Both the position numbers and the translations under genes were made by a program. A model generated the notes under the pieces. It saw only the letters and a list, made by a program, of their open reading frames with translations. It did not search any database and was not told the DNA's origin. A stretch of 64,000 nt of DNA, taken from the NCBI GenBank assembly GCA_030737875.1, contig CM060924.1, positions 151,646,197-151,710,196 of the forward strand, given 5' to 3'. The stretch is from Allium sativum. Lineage: Eukaryota > Streptophyta > Magnoliopsida > Asparagales > Amaryllidaceae. This document shows, in pieces, positions 12,001 through 24,850 of the stretch. Every line of letters starts with the position of its first letter. The stretch's first letter is position 1.

Positions 12001-14705
12001 ATAAATTCGTTTCAAAATTCATTTCTGTTCAATTCAAATTTCAATTCAATTTGAATTCATATTCAATTCAATTCATTTCGAAATCGTTTTCAATTCAATT
12101 CATTTCGAAATCGTTTTCAATTCAATTCATTTCGAATTCGTTTTCAATTCAATTCATTTCGAAATCGTTTTCTAAAATCGATATAAATATCGTTCACGTC
12201 AAAATGGCGTCAATCTAATCAACACGGCTTCATATATTCCTTTATTTTCAAATATTCTATTTCGAATATTTCTTTTTCAAATATTTCTTTTTCAAAACTG
12301 GAATGAGGCCCAATCAATTACCATATAAAATTAATTATATGGATTTTCATACAACACATGTATATAATAGCATTGAAAATAATCAACCATCAACCAAAGT
12401 GCACTACACTGTATAAGCATCAAATATAGATATTCAACGCTTATAACAGCCTGTCAATCAATCGATCGACATGTTTAATCAATCAGGATGAGTGAACTTC
12501 AAATTTCATCCTAACACCCGTGTGGGGTTTCAAACAATCAAACACTGATTTTTTTTAGTTGTGCAGTTGGGCGATGTGTAAAATTTATCGTCCCAATCAA
12601 TGTCATTCAAATAAGTGTGCATAAACAAACCGTCTGGTTTGTAAATGAATATTTATTTTATTCACTTCACGTTAAAAATTATATTTTTAACGATAAAACA
12701 TTTTATTTCAACCTATGAATTTCTATTCAATTCATTCTTTAAATAAAATGCTATTTTTATTTTTCTAACTTATTTTAGAAAATTTCGGCGGCATAACGGC
12801 ACGATACTAGAAACGGGACAAGGCCTAGCCTTATCCCCGGTCTAGTGAAGGCCCACGCCATTCACATATCAATCAAATTCACTTTCGTTATGCAAACCAC
12901 AAAATTTGGAGTAAGGGTCTAACCTAGCCTTACTCCTTCGCCTTATAACGGCGCACGTCTAATCCTAACCAATTTATCGATTCGATTTTTCACACCACAA
13001 ACCACATTCAAACCAATATCTCAATCAATCACCAAACATCCAAACAAACAAGTCCATGGTATGTGGACGGGTGTCGGGTGCTTCTAATAAGCACCGTCTG
13101 CATCCTAGTATATATATATATATATAACTAGAAAAAGAATTTTGAGTGAGAAGTTCTCACATATAGCTATCCTAGCTCCACGACACTTCACTGATAGAAA
13201 ACTTCATTGCTATCGCACCTTCGTCATCTTCGTTGCCCGCTTTCACTACATATGTAAAAATCATATTTTTACCTCGCTATTTAATAAATAAAAATCATAT
13301 TTTTAGTTCAAAGTTCAATATATATAAAAATCGAATTTTTACTTCAAAGTTCAATATATAAAAATCGAATTTTTACTTCAAAGTTCAATATATAAAAATC
13401 GAATTTTTACTTCAAAGTTCAATATATAAAAATCGAATTTTTACTTCAAAGTTCAATATATAAAAATCGAATTTTTACTTCGAAGTTCAATAAATAAAAA
13501 TCATATTTTTAGTTCAAAGTTCAATATATATAAAAATCAAATTTTTATTTCGAAGTTCAATATATAAAAATCGAATTTTTACTTCGAAGTTCAATATATA
13601 AAAATCGAATTTTTATTTCACTATCATATATTTAAAAATTCCGCCTTTATAAAAATAAAGTTTTCAACTTTTCAATTTAAAGTTTTCGCCTTTCTAAAAT
13701 AAAGTTTTCAACTTTTCAATTTAAAGTTTTCATCTTTCTAAAATAAAGTTTTCAACTTTTCAATTTAAAGTTTTCATCTTTCTAAAATAAAGTTTTCAAC
13801 TTTTCAATTTAAAGTTTTCGCCTTTCTAAAATAAAGTTTTCAACTTTTCAATTTAAAGTTTTCGCCTTTTTAAAATAAAGTTTTCAACTTTTCAATTTAA
13901 AGTTTTCATCTTTCTAAAAACCAAGTTGTTATCTTTATAAAAACAAAGTTGTTATCTTTATTTTTAAAACAACATATATTTTCAAAACAATTTCATATAT
14001 GTTTTCTAAACAATCTTTTTCTATTAAAAGATCTACCCTTTTTCTTTTATCTTTTTGAAAATGCAGTTTTTATATCTTTTTCAAAATAGAGTTTTTCCTT
14101 CTTTTTTTAAAAAGATGCAGTTTTTTTTTCCTTTTAAATAAATGCAGTTTTTTTTTTCCTTTTAAATAAATGCAGTTTTTTTTTCCTTTTAAATAAATGC
14201 AGTTTTTTTTTTTTTCCTTTTAAATAAATGCAGTTTTTTAAATTCTTTTATATAAATGCAGTTTTTAAATTCTTTTATATAAAAAAAACAGAAAAAGTAA
14301 ATAATAAAAAAAAGAAAAACAGTTTAAAGTAAAATAAAATAAAAAAAACAGTTGAAGTAAAATAAAAAAAATCAGAAAAAGTAAATAAATAAATAAAAAA
14401 GCAGGGAACTTACAGGGGGGCTGTCGAGTGGTCGGGGGGGGGCTTCGTCGAGGTTTTCAGATCGGAGGGGGGGGGGTCGCGGGTTCAGAGGGTGCTCGAA
14501 TTGGGTAGAGGGAGGCGCGACGGCCGTTGTGGGGTGGCGGTGGTGGAACTCGCAGGTGGCGTGGGACCCAGGGAGGTGCGGTTCGATTGGGGGTTCTTCG
14601 GGGTTTCAGGGGTCTCGAGCTCGAGGAAGAAGAGGGCGAGGCAGAGGAGGAAGGGGGCACGCCGCCAGAGAGGAGGCGCGGTGGCCAGATCGTGGAGGAG
14701 CGACG

Positions 14706-14736
<31 letters not shown>

Positions 14737-15692
14737 TTTTCGATTTAGTTCTGAAATGATACAGGGGGGGGGCCAGAGAGGATGTAGGAGAAGGTTTTTT
14801 TTTTTTTAATTATTTAATTTGTAAAAATGTTGACTTTTACATACGACCTCTAAATGAGGCCCACCGCCTGTCGCCCATAACGTTCTACCCCCATTCCGAA
14901 CACAATGGGATATGTATCGCAAGCTGATTTGATCGTTACAATCAGTTTTTGTTAAATTTACATTTAAATCATTATATTGGATTTTAAACGTACATTTTAA
15001 ATTACCGGGGCCACATACGAACACGAAAAATCCCAGAAAAATATTTTCTAGCTTCGTATTGACGATACGGTCCTAACAAAACTAGTTTCGTCGAATTCTG
15101 AGACCGTTAGAAAAATGGCCAATTTCCAGTCGATTAAAATCAACTGAAACTGGTCAAACGCGTTTTCCTTTGCCACGCTCACATATTGATTCGAAAAATT
15201 ACGAAATTTGAAATCTAGCAATAACTTGACACTGCGGACCCAACAAAAGTGGTTTCGTCGAAATCCGAGGTCATTTGCAAAATGTCCATTTTTAAGGGCC
15301 TGAATTCCATAGCGACTATTCAGAATTTTCAACTGGACATATCTTACCATTCCTAAGATGAAATCCTAATTTTTCGGATTCGATAGAAAGATATCCACTA
15401 TTAGATTCCATTATTTTTGGTTTCACTAAAATCTGGATTGTTTTGCACCCGGTACATTCAATTGAAGTTTGAAATCGAATTATCGAACTACCGCGCCATT
15501 TTCAATTCTATTTATAATTATATATAAATATTTATATTCTAACGACGACGCGTATAATATATACGTTCGAATTTTATTCAAAATAAATTTCTCGTCGATA
15601 TTATTTAAAATAATTCATTTTAAATATTCAAAATTCGCTAAAATCGCCGAAATAAAAAATTTCAAACTGGCCCAGATTTTCGGGTTGTTACA
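9079..15692 (-). repeat. Element A LTR (5' LTR in element sense)
   Basis: 6614 bp, nearly identical to 1431-8049. The only differences I found are homopolymer lengths (A, G and T runs around 14280-14800). It carries the same minisatellites (13253-14278), donor (14408-14413), GC-rich block (14414-14806) and U3 motifs. Confidence 0.93.
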
Positions 15693-15697
15693 GACTC
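15693..15697. repeat. Target site duplication of element A, right copy (GACTC)
   Basis: Matches 1426-1430. After it B's left LTR resumes. Confidence 0.93.
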
Positions 15698-16129
15698 AAA
15701 ATAAACACAAAATTTTTTACAAACTAATTTATAAAATATATAAATAGTTATATATATATGTATACACACCGAAACCATAATATATATAAAATCACACACC
15801 ATAACTGTAAAATGTAAATTATACATAAAAAATCAACGCGAACACACATAATAATATATATGCACATAAAATTTTAAAACAAATAAATTCTATGACTCGC
15901 AACAAAATATATACTTTTACGTAACCATACAACAAGTACAGTACACAAAATTTTCTTCTTTGTGAATAATACAAACTAAACACAGTAAGCAAACCCAAAC
16001 TCACACACCAAAACTCACGCCACTATCAAACTCCACTCACACTAACACACACCAGGAAAGGACACACACTGAAATCAACATACATACTGAGAACAAAATT
16101 CGCGTACACAAATCTATACTACACAACAC

Positions 16130-16560
16130 ACGCAGGGGAAAGGGATGCTCGACTTCGAGCGGTTCGTACTGGTAATGGATGGGAAAGGGTTCAAACAGCA
16201 AGGGTATGGCATTGGTTGTTGGTCTGATTGCATGGCACGGTCGGACGTCGGAGGAGTGGATCTCAGCATTAGGGAAGAGGCCAACAGGGCTGGCGAACTG
16301 GAGTCCGGGGAAAGCGCAGTTGACATTACGGTCGGAATGGGGAGTGAAACAGCAAACGAAGCTCGGGGTCGGCATGCTATTGGAGGCGGAGGTCGTTCAG
16401 GAGGTGTGGAGTTGTGTTGAGTGGGGACAACATGCGGACGTGGGCGAGCTGCTGACGTGGTGGAGTCAGCTTGACTGTTGGAGCGTAGGAGTGCACGTGG
16501 AGTAGGGTTTCGGGGATCGGCAGCGGTGTCTCGATTGGTCGGGCAGAAGATGGCTTTGGG
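16130..16560 (-). promoter_or_regulatory. GC-rich leader block of B left LTR
   Basis: A GC-rich island, C-rich on the element's sense strand, at the same relative place as the leader blocks of A and C. The copy in the right LTR is 37725-38170. In spliced leader order it precedes the donor at 1227-1219 (after removing A). Probable transcribed leader of the LTR; inferred. Confidence 0.4.
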
Positions 16561-16967
16561 ACAACGGCGTTGTCATGGCTTCAGCTGAAAGGGAGGGTCC
16601 GAGACGAAGTTGCCAACTGGTATATTGTTTTCATGGAGGACAAAAATCTGAGGTGGGAAAATGAAAGTGGGCAGAAGGAAAAGAAGTGGAGAGGCGTTTT
16701 ATTTTATTATGAATGGACGAAGTCATTTAAACCAAAAGGGGTGGGGTTATCATTGAAGTGAGGAACGATTATCGAGGGAACCACTGAAATTGTCTTTGGA
16801 AAAAAAATTGAGATCATGGCGTTTGGAAAATTTGAAATTTATGGTTGAGGAAAGAGCCTTGGAAGATAACGTATAAGGAAACACATGCATCACTTTTGGG
16901 GCTACAACATGCATGTCTTTACATATAAAAGGAATGCAAATTGAACATGTTTAGAGATGATTTGAAA

Positions 16968-16972
<5 letters not shown>

Positions 16973-17003
<31 letters not shown>
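16973..17003. repeat. AT microsatellite
   Basis: A (TA)n run in the B left LTR. The right LTR has only a short ATATATATAATAATAA-like stretch at about 38560, so it expanded or contracted after insertion. Confidence 0.9.
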
Positions 17004-17005
<2 letters not shown>

Positions 17006-17728
17006 AACATAGACTAATGCATGTAAAGATAAGTAACGTTGCAAGAAAATAAGAGAACATAAGGACTTAAATGTGTCCACATGCTAAGCATTTGAAATAC
17101 AAAAAAATAGGTGGTCTAATAAAATAAAGTGACGGGTTTTCCAGACCCAAAATGGCTAGAAAAGTATGTAAGATCATAAAAGAGACACGTCGAACTCAAA
17201 TGGCTCTGTTTCAAAAATGGACTGCGCAAGCATGTTCAAAATTTCAGCACGAACCGAGCACCGAAACTGACAAATGGATATATTATTCTAATCAACGCGA
17301 TGATACAGAAAGAACGGTATATAATTTGCAGTGTCAGGATGCTCCGTTCAAAAATGCAATACGGACCCCTTTTAACGTAAAATTCGGACAGGAAAACAAT
17401 TAAACGGAGGTCCAAACTTTCGATTTTCGCGAAATGGATTTCACTGTTGAACTCGTGATAACGAATAGAATATTTTTCGTGTTTGTCCGAATTGTTTATG
17501 AAAAGATTTTAAAATCACTAAAACTTGAACTGTTATGCGCAGCTTTGCACTGAAAATTGCGTGATTGTCAAACATTCAAATTTTCCAATGAAATTTTCAC
17601 AGCGGCTATATCTCACTGTACGTATTTCAAATTACAAATTCCCGTTATGGAAAAGTATAGAATATTTTCAAAATAAAAATATTTATTTAAATCTGAATTT
17701 AAATCGTTAAAAATAGCGGGTTGTTACA

Positions 17729-17741
17729 ATCTCCCCCTCTC
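17729..17741 (-). promoter_or_regulatory. Polypurine tract of B
   Basis: Minus-strand GAGAGGGGGAGAT abuts the LTR. Confidence 0.85.
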
Positions 17742-17745
17742 AAAA

Positions 17746-17763
17746 CTTTTCATCCCCGAAAAG
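17746..17763 (-). promoter_or_regulatory. PPT-proximal hairpin of B
   Basis: Minus-strand CTTTTCG, loop GGGA, TGAAAAG. The closing pair is a G-U wobble where A and C have G-C. Confidence 0.6.
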
Positions 17764-19009
17764 TAACGAAGTGGGGAAATAGTAATTAAATGATTTAATA
17801 TATTAAACCCACGGTTTATATCTATTCTCATACATATATATAATTTGAAATATATATAAATCAAAAGTTAAAATATTTTCAAACATTTCAAAATGGTTTC
17901 AAGTACTCAATTGACGTCTCAATTAGCTATAAATATTTATCCCACTTTCGAAACCCGAAAATAGATATCGATGATGCTGCAGTCATCAATAGAATCATTT
18001 TCAAGTGACTAAAGTGTGACTCTATATCTATCAAGTATATATAGGATTTAACATATACGTTGATCAGACGTATACTCAAATCACTAAGTATTTGATAGGC
18101 CAACTTTAACGTCGAACAAGTACTCAAAACATTTTCTATATTTAAACAGAATATATACTAAATTTTCAAATCATATGTTATAAATAATATATATCAAATC
18201 ATTAAAATTAAAGTAGGGAAAATTATATCTCTCCACCACTCATTTATGTATTAAAATTTAAATTCAATCCCTAATAAATATGCAATAATACTATTAAATC
18301 AAATATAGAACAATATTATTCTATACTACACAAAAATCTTTTTCAAACCCAAATTATCAATATTATAAAACTAGTTAAATTCCATAAATTTAACATATGT
18401 ATACATCATAAATTAGAATCTTTAGAAACCCATTTAAATTTATAAATTCCTATATATGCATATATGTATAACTATAAGCATAACATTATAGATTTCAACC
18501 AAGAAAAATCATTTTCCTACAAAATCTATATCTTTAAAACTTATATAAATATATAGTGTATAAAATATAAAATCTTAAGGTATGACATCATATCTTTTCA
18601 AAATATTGGTATCACCAAAACATAATGTTATTTTCAAATACACATCTTCTAAAAATATACACAAGAATTTCAATATTATATCAAAAGAGTTATCTATCTA
18701 TTTCAAACCAATATTTAGATAGAGATTAACACGCTGGAAGAATTACTCTCCTTCTACTTCTTACCTTCTTATGGACAATAATAAGTTATAGAATTCGAGT
18801 TAGCAGCTGAACAAACGAAAAAACCTACTCAAATAGGATCTACGAAGAAAGATGGATTCAAAATGGAAAGGAAATTTCAAGAAAGGATATAAATATTAAA
18901 CAAAATTTTATATCCAAAGATATTTTTAAAAACCATTTAATCCATTATAAAAACTATTTATAATTTAAAAATACGCTCTCTCTAAAGAAGGATTCTGCGA
19001 CTGATTTCA

Positions 19010-19045
19010 CTCATTCTACGGTATCACTACCCTATCTCTAATGAG
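19010..19045 (-). promoter_or_regulatory. Post-PBS hairpin of B
   Basis: In element sense: outer arms CTCATT/AATGAG, internal loop beginning AGAGAT, inner arms GGTA/TACC and a 4-base loop GTGA. The inner stem has different bases from A (GGAT/ATCC) and C (GGACT/AGTCC) but stays paired. A first hairpin like that of A or C is not clear here. Confidence 0.6.
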
Positions 19046-19082
19046 CTTTTACCCCATAGGCTAAAGGTTTGATAAAACCAAA

Positions 19083-19094
19083 GCTTTGATACCA
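19083..19094 (-). promoter_or_regulatory. Primer-binding site of B, one mismatch
   Basis: Minus-strand TGGTATCAAAGC, two bases from the LTR, differs from the tRNA-iMet complement at one base (A for G at position 9). Confidence 0.85.
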
Positions 19095-21564
19095 CATGTA
19101 ACGACTCGTCATTTTGACCATGCCGAATCGACAAAACATGTCAACTCGAACCGTCCAAAAGCACAGATTATTATTAGCTTCTGGTGTAAATAGAATAAAT
19201 CACAGAATCACAGATTACAGACACAGATACAGAGCAATATAATACCTCGCAGTGGAAAATACATAATACAATAGAAGTTCATGAAGCTACAAAATAAAAT
19301 TTTACATCAGAGTTTACATAAATAATACAGCGGAAGTCTAATATAGTAAATAATCAATAACAGTCTGAAATAGAATAACAGAAGTAACTGAATGTTTGGA
19401 ACAACTGATCAACAGGTAGATATAGGTGAACAAAATCCAATATAAGCTCAAAACTCCAAAGATGAATCTCGAACTGGAATACTCGATCTGACCCGAGCAA
19501 TAATGAAAAGCAAAACAACTCGGATCAGGACTAACATTCTCATGGAAGTAAATCAAATCAAATGAAATGTTCGATGAAATGTAATCGGTAACGTAGAGGG
19601 TGTTTGGGATCACCATCCTCTAAGGATCCGTCAAACTAATAATATATAGTATAATACGCTATATACAATAGTGTCTATCAGTAAAGTAAAGTATCAAAAT
19701 AGCGTAAGCGGGATTACCATTATTACCCTTACACCGTTTATATATTCCCGTAGTATATACAGTACCGTAATTCCTCCGTAAACTGGAGGTTAATCAGAGG
19801 GCACTCCATATAAAACAGTACAAAACAAAGTCGTAGTGGGCGCGTATAAGGCATGTGACAAGGCAAGCAAGGGATGCCAGGGTGGATTCACCGTTTGCAG
19901 AGTCGGACTGGAGATAACGCATAGCAGCTACTACCGCCCACCTCGATACACACTCCCATAATCAAAAGGGCCCAAATCGAATCTCAACAGTAATAGAATA
20001 ATATCGAAGAAGTGTGCTCGATAAGAGGTATGACCTCACTTGGTCCGTGCGTAGCTCCTGTTTTAGCCACATCACGCTGACTCAAGGTAGTCAGGGTCTC
20101 GTAATTGAAATGAAATAAAATAAAATGGAGTCATTCGCCAAATCATCCCTTTCATTCTGGAACTCCACTGCGTACACAGTTGTTAAAGTGGTTTTTGGTA
20201 TTGTTAGAGAGTATGACAATAGTCGATCCCGGTCTCTTTAACAACCTATCGTTTACATTTTTCACACCGTGATCTTTATTTTATAAATCACTTTATAAAT
20301 AATTTATACGAATTCTCATATTCAAATTTGAAATCAAATTTAAATATCTAACTTCGATTATAATTTTGGTTTGGCATATATTCGTAAAAATTCAAGTTTG
20401 AAAGCATTCGAATGATTCAAAACTTTCCTTTACAAGAAATCGTTTCAAGTCGATTTATTTGAATCCAACACTTTGGTTCGAAATTCGAAATTTAAGATTC
20501 AATTTAAAACTAACACTTCAATTTCAAACAAAACATATCGAGTTATGTAATTCAAGTCATATAATTCGAAATCGTTATTTATAAATTCAAATAATTCAGT
20601 TTACCGTTATAAGAATTCGTTTAAGTTGGTTCCAAAATTAATTACTTAAGTTCAAATTCAGTTAATGCAATTTGAATCAAATCTTACATTTCAATTCCAC
20701 CAAATTATATCATAATTTGTAACTCAAGTCAAAAATTCAAATTCATATCTTATATCAGTTCATTCGTTAAATCAGTTTTGTTACATAAATCTAGATCTTA
20801 AACCTCGAATTTAAATCGCAAATCTTACTTATACATCTTCGGTTTATTATTAAAGTACATAAATATATGTAAGAAAATAAAATTTGAATATATATATATA
20901 TATAAGTTTATAAAATTCTAAAATTAATTAGAATATAGATTATAAACATATATATGAAATTAAAATAATATAGAAAATAAGTTTAAAATAATTGTTTATA
21001 ATAATATAAAAAGTTAAAAATACTTATATAATTAAATTATATAGTTTAAAATAAATAAATTATGAGTAAAACTTAAATAAGCATTAAATCTATGTTTACT
21101 TATAAAAATCACTTTAAAACATATAATTCAAAGATTATAAAAATTTAAGTTTAAAATATAAATATATAAAATATAAAATATTAAGTTATTATTTTAAAAA
21201 TAAAATTCCTAAATCAAAATACTTGGAAAATACGACCAACGGTGTCCGTATATAGTTTTCTACCCTATGGTCAAGTGATATGATTATTTATCATTTGAAC
21301 CCGCAATTTATAAAATTTCTACTTGTCTATCATTTCAACCCGCGATCCCAAATTCAGTAAAAATCGTTCAGGTCTATCATTTCAACCCATAACGATTTTT
21401 CCCTATTCTAATGTCCGTTCGGGTATGTATCATTTAAACCCTAGGTGATTTTTTCTAGACTAGGGCATCAACAATCACAAACAACAATCACATGGCAAGA
21501 ATCACAGCATATATATCATCAGTGCAACTACGTGTCATATGAATATATCGTGTCACATATGAAA

Positions 21565-21565
<1 letters not shown>

Positions 21566-21611
<46 letters not shown>
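21566..21611. repeat. TG/TA compound microsatellite
   Basis: (TG)n followed by (TA)n in the B right LTR. The left LTR copy near 1105-1122 is much shorter. Confidence 0.9.
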
Positions 21612-21612
<1 letters not shown>

Positions 21613-22333
21613 CAACCAATTTCTATTAGAAATCCTACACATTTCATATAACATTTCATTATTGATTTAACATCCATGAAAAATGTAAGCCAGGTGTGAG
21701 AAAAACTCACCTTCCGTGGCACAGAAATGGAGACAAAGATAGGATTTGACATAGAGTGAAATGACGACTTCTAGAAACGACTCATAATAGATTCAAATCA
21801 CGGTAGCCGCTCAAGATATATTTTATTTTCATAAGAGGAGTTAGGGAATTTTCAATGGATAGGTACGGTTATTGGGTTTTTTGGGATGATTTTCAACTCG
21901 ACACCAAATACGACTCAAAATAAACACAAAATTTTTTACAAACAAATTTATAAAATATATAAATAGTTATATATTTATATGTATACACACCGAAACCATA
22001 ATATATATAAAATCACACACCATAACTGTAAAATGTAAATTATACATAAAAAATCAACGCAAACACACATAAAAATATATATGTACATAAAATTTTAAAA
22101 CAAATAAATCTCTATGACTCGCACCAAAATATATACTTTCACGTAACCACCCAACAAGTACAATACACAAAATTTTCTTCTTTGTAAATAATACAAACTA
22201 AACACAGTAAGCAAACCCAAACTCATACACCAAAACTCATGCCACTATCAAACTCCACACACACTAACACACACCAGGAAAGGACACACTGAAATCAACA
22301 CAAACACTAAGACCAAAATTCACACACACAAAT

Positions 22334-22338
22334 CTATA
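22334..22338. repeat. Target site duplication of element C, left copy (CTATA)
   Basis: Matches 37704-37708. The single, unoccupied copy is at 16114-16118 in B's left LTR. Confidence 0.93.
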
Positions 22339-22684
22339 TGTAATAACCCGGAAAATACGAGCCAATTTAAAAATTTTAAATTGATTATTTCAAAGGAATT
22401 TGAACTATTGAAATGGAATATTTCAATAAAATAGTAAGTTAAGAATGGTGAGTCAGTTTGAAAATTTGAATTCAAACTTTGACTGACTGTGCAGGGTGGA
22501 AAATATAACGGATTTCAGTGAAACCAAAAATATTTAAATCTGTTAGTCAATACCTTTCTAACGAATCTGAAAAATCGAAGTTTCATAACGGGAATCAAAA
22601 GTTATGGCCGAATGAATTTTCAGATGGGTCAGTATATAGAATATAGCCCTGGAAAATTGATATTTTGCATACGACCTCGGAATT

Positions 22685-22870
22685 CGACGAAACCACTTTT
22701 GTTGGGTCCGGGATGTCAAACTATTGCTAGGTTTCAAATTTCATAATTTGTGAAGCTAGTATGTGAGCGTGGCAAAAGAAAATGTGTTTGGTCGATTTTT
22801 GTTAAATTGGATCGACCAGAAAATGGCCATTTTTCAAACGACCTCAGAATTCGACGAAACTAGTTTTGTT
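22685..22870. promoter_or_regulatory. Paired U3 near-palindromes of C, 167 bp apart
   Basis: CGACGAAACCACTTTTGTT at 22685-22703 and CGACGAAACTAGTTTTGTT at 22852-22870, both upstream of the TATA-like box. The spacing equals that in A and is close to that in E. Confidence 0.55.
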
Positions 22871-23324
22871 AGGACCGTAGCGTCAAAACATAGCTAGATT
22901 TATTTTTCTGGAATTTTTCGAATCAGTTTGTGGCCCTGGCAAATTGAAATGTGTGTTCAGAGTTAAAAATTAAATGTTTTATACTTTAATTTGAAAGATA
23001 ACTGACTGTAACAGTCGAATTGGCCTACGAAACATATCCCATTGTGTCCGGAATGGGGGTATTTAGCTAGGGGCGACAGTCATTGGGTTTAAAAAGGAGT
23101 TAGTTTAAGAAGCACTATTTAAAAAAAAAATTAATATAGTCTCGGCCAATCATATTTTTCTATTCATAATTAAAAAAAAAATTAACAGAAACCCCCCCCC
23201 CCCGACCCCGACATCGACGGCGAAAAGCCTTTGTCACCTTCCCAGGCGATTTCCGATCGCCACGGCCAGAATTAGCCCCTCCTCCAGTTCAACTTTTTGT
23301 AGTTCTCCCTCCCCTCTTCAAATC

Positions 23325-23333
23325 CATATAAGG
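23325..23333 (+). promoter_or_regulatory. Probable LTR promoter TATA box of C
   Basis: CATATAAGG in a CT-rich setting just upstream of a GC-rich stretch. Transcription would start near 23355-23365, giving a leader exon of about 350 nt before the donor at 23714. The 3' LTR copy is at about 23306 + 10000, near 33306-33314. Confidence 0.5.
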
Positions 23334-23545
23334 AGCTCCCCCTATCGTCGCCTCTCGGCCGAGATATCCACCTCCAAACTTCCAACCTTCAAGCCGCCGC
23401 CGCCGCCGTTCTGCGCCACCGAGTCCCACCAAACCACCGCGCGCCTGTAGCTCTCTCGAAGCTCTTCCACCTCCAACTTCCTGATCGTCCCCTCGTGTCC
23501 CGGTTCTCGCGAAAACCGCAAACCTAGTTTTGAAGCTTTCTGAAA

Positions 23546-23619
23546 GTGAGTTTTTCTTTGATCTTTGCACTTTGAAAAATCATATCTTTTTGGTATGTTG
23601 ACGAAATTCGATGAAACAG
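23546..23619 (+). other. Possible small leader intron of C
   Basis: GTGAGT at 23546 with a T-rich stretch and an ACAG acceptor ending at 23619, 74 bp long. Size is near the lower limit for plant introns. Weak candidate. Confidence 0.2.
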
Positions 23620-24359
23620 GAAACATCGAGACCGCAAGGAAGCTCTCTACCCAATAGAAGAAGCTGCGGATTTTTCTGACATCGTATCGATTTTTAGCGC
23701 TCAGAAAACCAAGGTGAGAAATCTATATTAACGTGAAATTGAATGGAAAATGTCGTGTATAATTTATATAAGCGAAATATAAATTACATACGTGTTGTAT
23801 ACCTCATGTACATGCGTAGTGTAACCTATATGAGCGAAGTATGAATTTTTACATGCATAGAATAATTGATATATGTGTTGAAATGCAAGTGAAATATAGC
23901 AAATATATATATATATATATACTTCCCTCGTCCACAAACCATGGACGATATTTATTGTGGTGAATTGGTGTGAAATATTGGATGAAAAATACGAATGGTT
24001 GAATAATTGTTTGTGGTTGATATTGTTTGGTTGTGGTTGAAAAATACCCATTGGTGATTGAAATGAATTGGAAATATTTGTGGAAATAAAAATAAACATG
24101 CCGCCTGCATGCGAATTAGATGCATGAATCCCCATTGTCAAAAACCGCGAGGTTTTAAGGTAGAGCGAGGAGCCGTACTAGGGACGGTGCCGGTTTTAAC
24201 TACCCTGCCGTTATGCTGCCGAAATTTTGAATAATCTTTGTGTGTTAGAATTATTTTCATATGTTGATATTATTTTCATGCATAGAAATTAAAGTCATAT
24301 ATTGAAACTATGTCCATGTGTGGAAATTGTTCATGTGTTGAAAAGTGTTGTGTGAAAAT

Positions 24360-24850
24360 AAAATTCGTTCGTGGATGAGTTAAGTGTTTAAACAACAAAA
24401 ATCATATTTTTATATATATATATATGAAGTATGAAAAATATTCGCCTTATATAAATAATTTCAATCATAAAAATCCCATCTTTCTAATATTAACAACATA
24501 AATAAATTGTCCATGTGTGGAAATACTCATTTGTTGAGAAGTGCGTGTAGTGGAAAAGTTCATGTGTTGGATAAAAAGATTGAACAATAAAAATTACATT
24601 TTTATTGAAACTATGAAGTGTTGAAACCATACATTGGTTGAATAAATATTTTAAATGATAAAAATATCCTTTTTATCATATGTGTGATATGCTAAAGATA
24701 TGCGGACGTTGAAACAAATATTTGTGATAGAAATATTATTTTTAACATGCATAGGAACTAAATAAATTAGTCATGTGTTGAAATCTATTTTAGTTCGCCA
24801 AAATTATCATCTTTTGAAATATGAAGTGTTAAAAATATCCACTTGTTCAA
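24360..24850. repeat. AT-hairpin array of C 5' LTR
   Basis: Degenerate units with self-complementary cores such as TGATAAAAA...TTTTTATCA (around 24656-24680), AAAAATCATATTTTTAT and ATAAAAATTACATTTTTAT, spaced about 40-120 bp. The 3' LTR copy is about 34375-34830. Resembles the arrays of A, D and G in layout. Confidence 0.6.

Larger units (their letters stand above)
1431..15692 (-). mobile_element. Element A: very young non-autonomous LTR element with 6.6-kb LTRs
   Basis: Complete 14.26-kb element on the minus strand: LTR 1431-8049, internal 8050-9078, LTR 9079-15692. LTR ends are TGTAAAGACC and GTTGTTACA, with 5-base GACTC duplications. The PBS (9065-9076) is a perfect 12-base match to plant tRNA-iMet and the PPT is at 8050-8062. 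The internal region is only 1029 bp and holds no gag or pol. The LTRs are 6619 and 6614 bp, and every difference I saw lies in homopolymer runs, so insertion is recent. LTR segments resemble those of C, D, F and G, so A is probably a deletion derivative of the same lineage, mobilised in trans. Confidence 0.93.
15698..17728 (-). repeat. Element B left LTR, second segment, to its end
   Basis: Continues B's LTR after A and ends GCGGGTTGTTACA at 17728. It aligns with 21917-22338 plus 37709-39294. It contains a GC-rich block (16130-16560), an uninterrupted CTATA at 16114-16118 (the site where C inserted in the other LTR), and an AT microsatellite at 16973-17003. Frames of 60-110 codons here are not kept intact in the other LTR, so I do not call genes. 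Confidence 0.88.
17729..19096 (-). other. Element B internal region, non-coding (1368 bp)
   Basis: AT-rich, no long frame and no gag or pol motif. It holds the PPT (17729-17741), a PPT-side hairpin (17746-17763), a post-PBS hairpin (19010-19045) and a PBS with one mismatch (19083-19094). The length and content match those of A and E, consistent with a non-autonomous element using another element's proteins. Confidence 0.85.
19097..22338 (-). repeat. Element B right LTR, first segment
   Basis: Begins TGTAACGACTCG and runs to CTATA (22334-22338), where C inserted. It carries the uninterrupted GACTC target (21912-21916), the donor AAG/GTGAGT on the minus strand (21713-21705), the four TATCATTTCAACCC-like motifs and a TG/TA microsatellite (21566-21611). 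No gene seen. Confidence 0.9.

Noticed and set aside
17152..17403. 83-codon frame in B's left LTR
   Set aside because: The homologous part of the right LTR (about 38718-38970) has an in-frame stop and changed codons. It has no known motif.
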